From Gallionella sp. (GTDB lineage Bacteria; Pseudomonadota; Gammaproteobacteria; Burkholderiales; Gallionellaceae), in contig JAUSAO010000053.1 of NCBI GenBank assembly GCA_030652475.1, positions 1-44,578 on the forward strand: a DNA stretch of 44,578 nucleotides, given 5' to 3'. The notes under the pieces were generated by a model that worked only from the letters and a program-made list of their open reading frames with translations, did not search any database and had not been told where the DNA came from. Made by a program: the position numbers and the translations under genes. Of the stretch, positions 6,168 through 14,136 are shown in pieces. Positions within the stretch are counted from its first letter, which is position 1; each line of letters begins with the position of its first letter.

Positions 6168-8456
6168 TTGAATACCATTTTTCATCATAAAGTATTCGCG
6201 CACGGCATCTGGCAGCGGATCGCCCGGTACTCGCCGGCGCTGGGCAGTTCTGCCACTTACGTCATCGCGCTTGCACTGGTGGTGCTGGCCGTCCTGTTGC
6301 GCATTGAATTTATCGCCGTAGAGGGAGGCTACCAATATATAACCTTTTTCCCGGCCGTCGCTATGGCCGCAGTTGTGGGCGGATTCTGGCCGGGCATGTT
6401 CGCCGCCATCCTCGGCGCCGCCTGCGCGCAGTTCTTTTTTACTGCCCCTTATTATGGCTTTTCAATCGCATCGCTGGAAACCAGCTTCTGGTCGATTGCG
6501 GTGTTCTGGCTGGATGGCATCATCGTGTGCTCATCCATCGAAGCCATGCATCGCTATCGCGCCAAATCAGCAGCAGAACTCAAGGAACTACAACAACAAA
6601 ATAACCATATCCGCGAGTTGCAGCGGGAAACCGAGATGTTGCTGCTGCGCAGCCAGTCCCTGATGGCAAACTCCATGGACGGCATTCATATCATGGATAC
6701 ACAAGGCAATATCATCATGGCTAACGATGCATTTTGCCGGATGCTGGGTTACACACAGGAAGAAGTCGCCACACTCAATATCACCGACTGGGATACGCAA
6801 TTTTCAATGAATGAGTTGCGTTTGATACTGAATGATTTTTCCGGCAAGGGGGTGCTGATCGAAACACAGTACCGTTGCAAGAACGGCGAGACCAGAAACG
6901 TCGAGGTCAACATAACCGGCGTCCTGATGGGTGAGCAGACCGTCATTTATGCTTCAAGCCGCGACATTACCGACAGGAAAAAAATCGAGCAGCATCGCTT
7001 GCGGGAAAGCGATTTGCGTTTTCGCGGCACGCTGGAGCAAGCCGCAGTGGGCATCGCGCATGCCACGCTGGAAGGCTACTTCGCGCAGATTAACCAGAAA
7101 TTCTGCACCATCGTCGGTTATAGCCGCGAAGAACTGCTCGAAATGAGCTGTCAGGAGATTACCTTTCCTGCCGATCTGGGCGAGAGCACGCATTATGTCC
7201 AGCAACTGCTGGCAGGCGCAATGGCCACCTTTTCGGTGGAAAAACGCTATGTATGCAAGGACGACAGCCTGGTGTGGGTCAATCTGACCACGTCCCTGTT
7301 GCGCCAGGCGGACGGAACCCCGGCCTATTTTATCGTAGTTGCCGAAGATATCACCGAACGCAAGCAGCGCGAATTCCTGGTGCGGCAGTTCGGCAGTTTG
7401 CTGAAGTCCTCATTCAATGAAATCTATATCTTCGATGCGGCTTCCCTGCGCTTTCTGCAAACCAGCGAAGGCGCGGATAAAAACCTGGGGTATTCGTCAG
7501 ACGAACTGCGTCTGCTCACCCCGCTGAACCTGAAAACACAGATTGAGCAAAAACGCTTCGCGCAAATGATTGAGCTGCTGCGCAGTGGCAAACAGGAATC
7601 CCTGCTTTTTGAGACGATTCATCTGCGCAAGGATGGCACGACTTACCCGGTAGAGGTGCGTTTGCAGTTCATGGAATCTGATTCTCCGGTGTTTATTGCC
7701 GTCGTCCAGGATATGACCGAACGCAAGCACGCCCATCAACAATTGCGCGATCTTTCTTCACATTTACAGACGATACGCGAAGAGGAAAAGGCCAGCGTAG
7801 CGCGGGAAATCCACGACAATCTGGGCGGCACACTGACCGCACTCAAGATGGATGTTTACTGGCTGGCAGACGAACTGTCCGCCTATCAGGGTGGGGCGCC
7901 GCTGCTCAAACACGTTAATACCATGTCCCAGCTACTGGATGATGCGGTTGACGTTACGCGCCGCGTCATCACCGATTTGCGCCCCACCATACTGGATGAT
8001 CTGGGTTTGCTGGCCGCACTCGAATGGCAGGCAGGCCAGTTCCAGAAACGCAGCGGTATTAAATGCCGGGTTAGCAGCATCAGACGTAGTCACATTAAGT
8101 GTCGTATTGACTGCAACGAGACCTGTACCGCGATGCCGGACAAGATACAATCCATCAACCTGTTCCGCATCTTTCAGGAATCGCTGACCAATGTCGCGCG
8201 ACATTCCGGCGCGTCCAACGTGGACGTTGAATTAAATATGGAAGCAGGCAACCTGATCATGAGTATTGAAGATGATGGTTGCGGAGTGCCGGAAGGACAT
8301 GTCGTATCACCGACTTCCTACGGCATGCTGGGCATGCGCGAGCGCGTTGCACAACTGGGCGGCGAGATTTATTTTTCAGGCGTAGCGGACGGCGGGTTCT
8401 GCGTGACGGTGATGCTGCCGTTGCGGGTGGACAGGCAAACGGGAGAAGGAACATGA
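6168..8456 (+). CDS. membrane-bound PAS histidine kinase, NarL/NreB type
   Basis: This 762-residue sensor kinase has several N-terminal membrane helices (about residues 20-125) resembling the DUF4118 sensor region. A short coiled coil leads to three PAS domains (about 160-275, 283-400 and 405-515), each closing with a D-I/M-T-E/D-R/K motif. The HisKA_3 dimerisation box REIHDNLGG carries phospho-acceptor His549. The HATPase domain includes FQESLTNVARHS and GMLGMRERV. No heme or cysteine cluster ligand is obvious in the PAS domains. The only suitable start is a TTG at 6168 without a strong ribosome-binding site, so the N-terminus is uncertain. The stop overlaps the ATG of the regulator gene (ATGA), making it the cognate pair. 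Confidence 0.88.
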   Translation: MNTIFHHKVFAHGIWQRIARYSPALGSSATYVIALALVVLAVLLRIEFIAVEGGYQYITFFPAVAMAAVVGGFWPGMFAAILGAACAQFFFTAPYYGFSIASLETSFWSIAVFWLDGIIVCSSIEAMHRYRAKSAAELKELQQQNNHIRELQRETEMLLLRSQSLMANSMDGIHIMDTQGNIIMANDAFCRMLGYTQEEVATLNITDWDTQFSMNELRLILNDFSGKGVLIETQYRCKNGETRNVEVNITGVLMGEQTVIYASSRDITDRKKIEQHRLRESDLRFRGTLEQAAVGIAHATLEGYFAQINQKFCTIVGYSREELLEMSCQEITFPADLGESTHYVQQLLAGAMATFSVEKRYVCKDDSLVWVNLTTSLLRQADGTPAYFIVVAEDITERKQREFLVRQFGSLLKSSFNEIYIFDAASLRFLQTSEGADKNLGYSSDELRLLTPLNLKTQIEQKRFAQMIELLRSGKQESLLFETIHLRKDGTTYPVEVRLQFMESDSPVFIAVVQDMTERKHAHQQLRDLSSHLQTIREEEKASVAREIHDNLGGTLTALKMDVYWLADELSAYQGGAPLLKHVNTMSQLLDDAVDVTRRVITDLRPTILDDLGLLAALEWQAGQFQKRSGIKCRVSSIRRSHIKCRIDCNETCTAMPDKIQSINLFRIFQESLTNVARHSGASNVDVELNMEAGNLIMSIEDDGCGVPEGHVVSPTSYGMLGMRERVAQLGGEIYFSGVADGGFCVTVMLPLRVDRQTGEGT

Positions 8457-9085
8457 TACGCGTATTGATTGCAGACGATCATGACCTGGTGCGCCAGGGT
8501 TTGAGACGGATTATTGAAAACACGCCCGACATAGAGGTGGTTGCGGAGCAGGCGAACGGAGTGGATGCCCTGCACTGGCTCGGACACAACGACTGCGATG
8601 TGCTGCTGCTCGATATTTCCATGCCGGGCCGTAATGGCATCGAGGTACTCAAGCAGCTGCGCGCGGAGAAGCCAAAATTACCGGTATTGATACTCAGCAA
8701 TTACACGGAAGACCAGTATGCCGTGCGCCTCATCAAGTCGGGCGCTGCGGGTTACCTGACCAAGGGATGTGCATCGGCTATCGTGGTGGAAGCGTTGCGC
8801 ACCGTCGCAAGCGGCAAAAAATACTTCAGCCCGGCGGTACTCGACATGCTCACCCACGAACTCGCCATGCCGGAAGGCAAGCTTCCTCACGAGATTTTGT
8901 CCAACCGGGAATACCAGATTTTCAGGTATCTGGCATCGGCCAAAACGGTGACGGAAATTGGCGAGATGCTGAACCTGAGCGGAAAAACCGTCAGCACCTA
9001 CCGCACGCGGATTCTGGAAAAAATGAATTTGCGCAACAACGCCGAACTGATGCAGTACGCCATCGAGAAACACCTCACCGAATAG
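8453..9085 (+). CDS. NarL/FixJ-type response regulator
   Basis: This 210-residue protein has a receiver domain (residues 1-120, acidic pocket ADDHD, phospho-acceptor Asp54 in LLLDISMPGRNG) and a LuxR-type helix-turn-helix (about 145-205, LSNREYQIFRYLASAKTVTE then SGKTVSTYRTRI). It should bind DNA as a dimer after phosphorylation by the overlapping histidine kinase gene. The ATG shares four bases with the kinase stop, and GGAGAAGGA provides the ribosome-binding site. In frame, no other stop separates it from the next receiver gene, only the TAG at 9083-9085. Its target genes are unknown. The chemosensory genes downstream are candidates. Confidence 0.9.
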   Translation: MIRVLIADDHDLVRQGLRRIIENTPDIEVVAEQANGVDALHWLGHNDCDVLLLDISMPGRNGIEVLKQLRAEKPKLPVLILSNYTEDQYAVRLIKSGAAGYLTKGCASAIVVEALRTVASGKKYFSPAVLDMLTHELAMPEGKLPHEILSNREYQIFRYLASAKTVTEIGEMLNLSGKTVSTYRTRILEKMNLRNNAELMQYAIEKHLTE

Positions 9086-9132
9086 CCCCTCGCCGCCCCG
9101 GCTTCTGTAGTCCAAACACGGACAAGGAATCA

Positions 9133-9142
9133 CCCCCCCCCC
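9133..9142 (+). repeat. run of ten cytosines
   Basis: A C10 homopolymer in the 81-base spacer between the response-regulator gene and the lone receiver gene. It lies outside both open frames, 24 bases before the annotated start of the next gene, so length changes would alter leader spacing, not reading frame. Confidence 0.6.
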
Positions 9143-9166
9143 TACATCGCAATCAGGCACATACCT

Positions 9167-9640
9167 ATGCCCGTTTTATGGGTAATAGCGCATCATCTGC
9201 CCATGGATTCCCTGATTAACTCGGCCCCTGAAGCGGGCAGCCTGAATGTCTTCATAGTGGAGGACTCATCCGCTGTGCGTGAAAGTCTGCACACCCTGTT
9301 GTCAGGCATAGCCGGGGTTTCCGTGATCGGCTTCGCGGCGGATGAAGCGGACGCGATTGAACGCATCAACACACTGCAGCCGGATTTCGTGATTCTCGAT
9401 CTGCATCTGCAACAGGGAACGGGGCTCAATGTGTTAATAAATGTGAAAAAATTCCATGTCAGAATGAAAGTTGCGGTGTTGAGCAATTACGCCAGCGCGC
9501 TGTATGTCAGTGCTTGCAGGCAGTCCGGGGCGGATTATTTTTTCGACAAGTCCTTCCAGTTTATGCTGCTCGGTCAACTGTTGGCACAACTGGTGTCACC
9601 CGAAGGGCTGAATGGGAAAATTGCCACTTTGCAGCAGTGA
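9167..9640 (+). CDS. stand-alone receiver-domain protein
   Basis: The product is 157 residues from this ATG, or 145 from the ATG at 9203, which is equally plausible because neither has a good ribosome-binding site. It holds one receiver domain: acidic pair in FIVEDSSAVRES, phospho-acceptor Asp78 (Asp66 from the later start) in FVILDLHLQQGTG, switch region AVLSNYAS and the conserved lysine in FFDKSFQF. No output domain follows, only a short tail. It may act as a phosphate sink, or as a partner of the upstream PAS kinase or the downstream CheA. Confidence 0.8.
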   Translation: MPVLWVIAHHLPMDSLINSAPEAGSLNVFIVEDSSAVRESLHTLLSGIAGVSVIGFAADEADAIERINTLQPDFVILDLHLQQGTGLNVLINVKKFHVRMKVAVLSNYASALYVSACRQSGADYFFDKSFQFMLLGQLLAQLVSPEGLNGKIATLQQ

Positions 9641-9671
9641 TAATTGAATAGAAAAGATGAGGGGAACAAGG

Positions 9672-10883
9672 ATGGGCTCTGGTATGAATCAAGGTGAAAT
9701 GACAATACGCGCGGATGCTTCCGCCTGGATGTTGCCGCTGGCAAGCGGAGGTGCCGGGGTTGCCGCGCTGTTGCTGGCGTCGGGCGGGGTGCTATTGGCT
9801 CTTGCGGTGGCTCTGGTTTCCGGCGTTTGCGCCTGGGGATGCGCCTACCGCCAACGTGCCGCGCTGACGCAGTTGGCGCGCGAGGCAGAAAGCCGACTGG
9901 CGCAGATGCAACAGGCGTTGCAACTGCAAAGCGGCCTCGCAGGCCTTGAGCAAATTTGCGATCAGGCAGCCCCGATATGGGCAAAGCAGATCGAGACGGC
10001 CCGCAGCCAGACCGAAGAAGGCATTACCGAGGTAACCGCGCGCTTTGCCGCGATTGTCGACCGCCTGCATGCCTCGGCCGCGGCGGCGCAACGGGCGACC
10101 GGTGAGGGTGCAGAAGGCGGGCGCGTGGTGTCGGTTTTATCGCGCAGCGAAGCCGATCTGGTTGCCGTCAACCAGAACATGGACACGGCACGCCAAGAGC
10201 GCGCAGCGATGGTACAGGATGTGCGCGAGTTGACGGTTTATACCTCTGACCTGAAAAACATGGCTGCGGATGTAGGTGAGATCGCCTCCCAGACCAATCT
10301 TCTGGCACTCAATGCCGCCATTGAGGCCGCGCGTGCCGGCGAGGCAGGACGCGGTTTTGCGGTCGTGGCGGACGAGGTGCGCAAGCTGTCTGATCTGTCC
10401 AGCAATACCGGCAAGAAAATGGTAGAAAAGGTCAACATCATCAACAAAGCGATCATGACCGTGATCAGCATAGCCGAAAAATTCAGCGCGGAAGATACCC
10501 GCTCGGTGGCTGAAGCCGGGAAAACCATACAGAAGGTATTGGAGGATTTCAAGGAGGTGGCCATCGGTCTGAGCGATTCCTCAAAGATGCTGCGCCGCGA
10601 AAGCGAGGGCATGCGCACGGAAATCTCCGAAACGCTGGTTTACCTGCAGTTTCAGGACAGAGTCAGTCAGATACTGGCACAAGTACGCGACAATCTGGAC
10701 GGCCTGCATGAACGGCTCAGGAGTTATTCCGACGAACGCAGCCGGGGCGGAATGCCGACCATCGATGCGGATTCCTGGCTGAGTGGAATGACACTGGGCT
10801 ATACCACTACCGAACAGCGCAATAACCACCGCAATGGCAAGGCGGATGCCGCAGCCGATGAGACGGAAATTACCTTCTTTTGA
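9672..10883 (+). CDS. minimal methyl-accepting chemotaxis protein without a sensor domain
   Basis: The product is about 403 residues. Two close membrane helices near the N-terminus (about residues 17-37 and 40-60) leave no room for a periplasmic domain. The cytoplasmic part carries the receptor signalling tip [20 protein letters not shown] then [15 protein letters not shown]. After the hairpin, a helix with [11 protein letters not shown] appears, and the protein ends EITFF. It probably senses through the membrane or a partner. The start at 9672 is preferred because AGGGG lies 7 bases upstream; the ATG at 9657 is an alternative. It is the first receptor of the chemosensory cluster, 54 bases before cheY. 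Confidence 0.85.
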   Translation: MGSGMNQGEMTIRADASAWMLPLASGGAGVAALLLASGGVLLALAVALVSGVCAWGCAYRQRAALTQLAREAESRLAQMQQALQLQSGLAGLEQICDQAAPIWAKQIETARSQTEEGITEVTARFAAIVDRLHASAAAAQRATGEGAEGGRVVSVLSRSEADLVAVNQNMDTARQERAAMVQDVRELTVYTSDLKNMAADVGEIASQTNLLALNAAIEAARAGEAGRGFAVVADEVRKLSDLSSNTGKKMVEKVNIINKAIMTVISIAEKFSAEDTRSVAEAGKTIQKVLEDFKEVAIGLSDSSKMLRRESEGMRTEISETLVYLQFQDRVSQILAQVRDNLDGLHERLRSYSDERSRGGMPTIDADSWLSGMTLGYTTTEQRNNHRNGKADAAADETEITFF

Positions 10884-10936
10884 GTTTAAACACCGCTTTG
10901 CTAATGTTACCCAATTTTTTGCAGGAGAGATGAATA

Positions 10937-11305
10937 ATGGCTAAAACGATTATGGTTGTAGATGATTCCGCTTCGCTGCGGCAGGTCGTCGGCATCGCGC
11001 TGCGCGGTGCGGGATACGATGTCATAGAAGGCTGCGATGGACGTGATGCGCTGGCCAAGCTGACCGGACAGAAAGTGCATCTGGTGATCAGCGATGTGAA
11101 TATGCCCAATATGGACGGCATCACTTTTGTGAAAAACCTGAAGCAGCTCCCCGCCTACAAATTCACGCCTGTGATCATGCTGACCACCGAGTCGCAGGAA
11201 GGCAAGAAGCAGGAAGGACAGGCGGCCGGCGCGAAAGCCTGGGTGGTCAAGCCCTTTCAGCCGGCGCAAATGCTGGCAGCCGTCGCCAAACTGGTGATGC
11301 CGTAA
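10937..11305 (+). CDS. cheY: chemotaxis response regulator CheY
   Basis: This 122-residue single receiver domain has all phosphorylation residues: D9/D10 in VVDDSAS, phospho-acceptor Asp53 in ISDVNMPNMDG, Thr/Ser switch in MLTTES and the lysine in VVKPFQP. It should be phosphorylated by the CheA encoded downstream and act on the flagellar switch or another motility output. The sequence is of the CheY type common in CheA2-like clusters. A strong GCAGGAGAG ribosome-binding site precedes the start. A palindromic repeat separates it from the STAS gene. Confidence 0.92.
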   Translation: MAKTIMVVDDSASLRQVVGIALRGAGYDVIEGCDGRDALAKLTGQKVHLVISDVNMPNMDGITFVKNLKQLPAYKFTPVIMLTTESQEGKKQEGQAAGAKAWVVKPFQPAQMLAAVAKLVMP

Positions 11306-11321
11306 CAAAGAGCAGGCGTAG

Positions 11322-11339
11322 GTCGGGTTTTAACCCGAC
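11322..11339. repeat. palindromic repeat between cheY and the STAS gene
   Basis: GTCGGGTT and AACCCGAC form a perfect 8-base-pair stem with a TT loop, preceded by GTAG. There is no U-run, so it is probably not a terminator. GTAGGTCGGGTT...AACCCGACA sequences are a common REP-type repeat in proteobacteria (recalled). In mRNA the hairpin could stabilise or separate the cheY message. Confidence 0.55.
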
Positions 11340-11364
11340 ATCTAACCCAACAAAGGAGAACATC

Positions 11365-11688
11365 ATGACGATCAGCATAGCAACCAGTAATGGCGTGTGT
11401 CACGTCAATGTAACGGGTGAAATGACCATCTATCATGCCGCCGAGATCAAGGCTGAATTGCTGCCTTGCCTCGAGCTGGGTGCAGAACTTGAAATCAATT
11501 TGTCCGAGGTCAGCGAAATGGATACCGCAGGCTTTCAATTGTTGCTGCTGACCAAGCGCGCAGCACTTGCCGCCAATAAATCCATGCGTCTGGTCGCCCA
11601 CAGCCCGGCCACTCTGGAAGTACTCGATTTGCTCAATATGGCTTCCTATTTTGGCGATCCGGTGATGATGCCGCGAACCGTGCATTAG
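11365..11688 (+). CDS. STAS-domain protein (anti-sigma-antagonist-like)
   Basis: This 107-residue single STAS domain has the fold pattern of SpoIIAA-type proteins: beta strands around HVNVTGEMTI, the helix HAAEIKAELL and the switch loop EMDTAGFQLLLL. The position normally phosphorylated as serine in D-S-x-G is Thr54 here, which can still be phosphorylated in principle. No anti-sigma kinase is encoded nearby. Small STAS proteins directly upstream of cheA recur in CheA clusters and may scaffold or regulate the kinase, which is inference. A good AAAGGAGAAC ribosome-binding site precedes it, and cheA begins 19 bases after its stop. Confidence 0.85.
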   Translation: MTISIATSNGVCHVNVTGEMTIYHAAEIKAELLPCLELGAELEINLSEVSEMDTAGFQLLLLTKRAALAANKSMRLVAHSPATLEVLDLLNMASYFGDPVMMPRTVH

Positions 11689-11707
11689 CCCGCTGATCGG
11701 ACAGGAC

Positions 11708-13903
11708 ATGAGCAATACGGAATTTGATCAGGCACTGCAAACCTTCTTCATGGAGAGCCGCGAACTGCTCGAAGCCATGGAGGAATCGCTGCTTGGTCTG
11801 GAATCCTCCCCGGACGATGACGATGCGATCAATGCCATTTTCCGCGCCGCCCACACCATCAAGGGATCGGGCGGACTGTTCGGGCTCGATGGCATCGTCA
11901 GCTTCACCCATGTGGTGGAAAACGTGCTGGATCGGGTGCGTGGCGGTCATGTGCAGGTCAACGGCGAACTGATCGCCCTGCTGCTTTCCTGTCGCGATCA
12001 TATCGGCATGCTGGTGGAGCAGATCGCCGCCGACCCCGCCGCACGACCGGACAAGGAACTTGAGTCCGTCGGCAACATGCTGCTCGAACAACTCAAGTCC
12101 TACCAGACCGGCGTGACGCATCCTGTCTGTTCGACGGCGCCCGCTTCCTCCTGCACGGAGATATTGCCGCAGACCGGCAATACGGTAGAAAGCGATATGT
12201 GGCACATTTCCTTGCGTTTCGGCCAGGATGTGCTGCGCAATGGCATGGACCCGCTGGCCTTCATCCGCTATCTCGACAATATGGGCAAAATTGTCCATAT
12301 CCTGACGCTGCCTGACGCCATGCCATTCTCTCTGGAGATGGATCCGGAAAGCTGTTATCTGGGCTTCGAGATTGACTTTCAGGGTGACGGCGTAGACAAG
12401 GCGGCTATCGAAGAGGTGTTCGAGTTTGTGCGCGAAGATTGCAGCATCCGCATCCTGCCGCCACACAGCCGCATCGAGGAATATACACAGCTCATCAATG
12501 AATTGCCCGAGAACAATATTGCCCTGGGCGAGCTGCTGGTGAACTGCGGTTCCCTGACCCGCAAGGAACTGGAGCAGGCGCTGCATCTGCAGGAAACCTT
12601 GCGCAGTGGGTCAAGAGCCGAAGAGACCAGCAAGCTGGGCAATATTCTGGTGGAGCAGGGCGTGGTGCAGCCGGAGCTGATAGACGCGGCGCTGGGCAAA
12701 CAGAAAACCGCCAAAGAAAACAAATCCCAGGAAAGCAAACTGATACGCATCCAGGCCGACAAACTGGATCAATTGATCAATCTGGTAGGTGAAATGGTGA
12801 TCGCGGGCGCTGCGACCAGCCTGATCGCGCTGCGCACACAGGATGCCGCACTGCATGAAGCGACCTCAACGCTGTCGCGACTGGTCGAGGAAATCCGCGA
12901 CAGCGCCTTGCAGTTGCGCATGGTGCAGATCGGCGAGACGTTCAGTCGTTTCAACCGCGTGGTGCGCGATGTGAGCCGCGAAATCGGCAAGGACATCGGA
13001 CTGAATATTCTCGGCGCGGAAACCGAACTGGACAAATCGGTGGTGGAAAAAATCGGCGACCCGTTGATGCACCTGGTACGCAACAGCATGGATCACGGCA
13101 TCGAAACCGCCGAGATTCGTCTGCAACGCGGCAAGCCTGCCAAAGGCACCCTGCGTCTCAATGCCTATCACGAATCCGGCAGCATCGTGGTGGAAGTGGG
13201 TGACGATGGCGGCGGGCTGAACCGCGCCAGAATTTTTGCCAAGGCGCTGGAAAAAGGCCTGGTCACGGCTAATCAGGTGCTCTCCGACCAGGAAGTTTAC
13301 GGGCTGATTTTCGAGGCGGGATTTTCCACTGCCGAGGCGGTCACCAATCTATCAGGGCGCGGCGTGGGCATGGATGTGGTGCGGCGCAACATCGAGGCGC
13401 TGCGCGGCACAGTGCAAATCGACAGCATTGAGGGTGCAGGCACGACGGTAAAAATACGCCTGCCGCTAACGCTGGCGATCATTGACGGATTCCTGATGGG
13501 CGTAGGCAGTTCCTCCTATGTCGTGCCGCTGGATATGGTGATGGAATGCATTGAGCTAAACGAGGCGGAACGTCAGGAAACACGCGACAGCCATTACATC
13601 AATCTGCGCGGCACGATACTGCCGTTCATACGCCTGCGTGACCAGTTCCGTGAACGCGGCAAGCCTGCGCGGTGCGAAAATATCGTGGTGGTGCAATACG
13701 CGGGGTTAAGGGCGGGATTGGTGGTTGACGAGCTGATGGGCGAATTCCAGACCGTCATTAAGCCACTGGGCAAGCTGTTCGCCAATCTCAAGGGGATAGG
13801 GGGTTCGACCATACTGGGAAGCGGCGAAGTGGCGCTGATACTGGATGTACCGACACTGATACAGCGCGCGATTGCGCTGGAATCCCGTGTACTTAATTGC
13901 TAG
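11708..13903 (+). CDS. cheA: chemotaxis histidine kinase CheA with tandem MshEN-like motifs
   Basis: The 731-residue kinase has these domains in order. The HPt domain carries phospho-acceptor His49 (RAAHTIKGSGG). A P2-like segment lies at about 165-250 (LRFGQDVLRNGMDPLAFI). Two 24-residue repeats follow at 272-295 and 309-332, fitting x-L-G-x2-L-V-x2-G with terminal L-x2-Q, which resembles the c-di-GMP-binding MshEN motif. Then come the dimerisation domain (about 350-410), the ATPase domain (HLVRNSMDHGIE, GDDGGGLN, GRGVGMDVVRRNIEAL) and a CheW-like regulatory domain at the C-terminus. It passes phosphate to CheY and CheB. The stop codon lies in repeat element B. Confidence 0.95.
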   Translation: MSNTEFDQALQTFFMESRELLEAMEESLLGLESSPDDDDAINAIFRAAHTIKGSGGLFGLDGIVSFTHVVENVLDRVRGGHVQVNGELIALLLSCRDHIGMLVEQIAADPAARPDKELESVGNMLLEQLKSYQTGVTHPVCSTAPASSCTEILPQTGNTVESDMWHISLRFGQDVLRNGMDPLAFIRYLDNMGKIVHILTLPDAMPFSLEMDPESCYLGFEIDFQGDGVDKAAIEEVFEFVREDCSIRILPPHSRIEEYTQLINELPENNIALGELLVNCGSLTRKELEQALHLQETLRSGSRAEETSKLGNILVEQGVVQPELIDAALGKQKTAKENKSQESKLIRIQADKLDQLINLVGEMVIAGAATSLIALRTQDAALHEATSTLSRLVEEIRDSALQLRMVQIGETFSRFNRVVRDVSREIGKDIGLNILGAETELDKSVVEKIGDPLMHLVRNSMDHGIETAEIRLQRGKPAKGTLRLNAYHESGSIVVEVGDDGGGLNRARIFAKALEKGLVTANQVLSDQEVYGLIFEAGFSTAEAVTNLSGRGVGMDVVRRNIEALRGTVQIDSIEGAGTTVKIRLPLTLAIIDGFLMGVGSSSYVVPLDMVMECIELNEAERQETRDSHYINLRGTILPFIRLRDQFRERGKPARCENIVVVQYAGLRAGLVVDELMGEFQTVIKPLGKLFANLKGIGGSTILGSGEVALILDVPTLIQRAIALESRVLNC

Positions 13904-14096
13904 AAAAAGCCGTTTTCCACGAAATACACGAACAGATTCAAATGCATGTCGGAATTTGTCACATCACCATTGGGTGAGTTGACCAATATATGTAATCACT
14001 TGTTTTCTTTGCGAGCCGCCGCTGTGCCGCTTGCCTGCTTAAACCGTTTCGTGACTTTCGTGCTTTTCGTGGATGAAAAGCCGTTTTTAGGTTAAT
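13893..14096. repeat. ~204-bp palindromic repeat element B (CACGAAA arms)
   Basis: The ends TTAATTGCTAGAAAAAGC and the right-hand AAGCCGTTTTTAGGTTAAT, with inner TCCACGAAA/TTTCGTGGA units, form imperfect terminal inverted repeats. The core 13928-14010 matches the reverse complement of the core of element A (4232-4446). The hairpin module GCGAGCCGCCGCTGTGCCGCTTGCCTGCTT (14011-14040) nevertheless stays in the same orientation and place as in element A. The left end contains the cheA stop codon. It separates cheA from the Aer-like receptor gene and could end or attenuate the upstream message. Confidence 0.7.
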
Positions 14097-14136
14097 ACAT
14101 TTTTTTGATTTTCAAGGTAACGCAAGGGGGTTGTAA

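Noticed and set aside
9086..9166. Read-through fusion of the LuxR-type regulator and the lone receiver
   Set aside because: They are in the same frame with only one stop codon between them, but the regulator ends normally after its helix-turn-helix and the C10 tract lies beyond the stop, so slippage there would not join them.
11633..12586. Long open frame (317 codons) on the minus strand opposite cheA
   Set aside because: It is antisense to the well-supported CheA HPt and P2 region and the product matches no family; long shadow frames are common opposite GC-rich genes.
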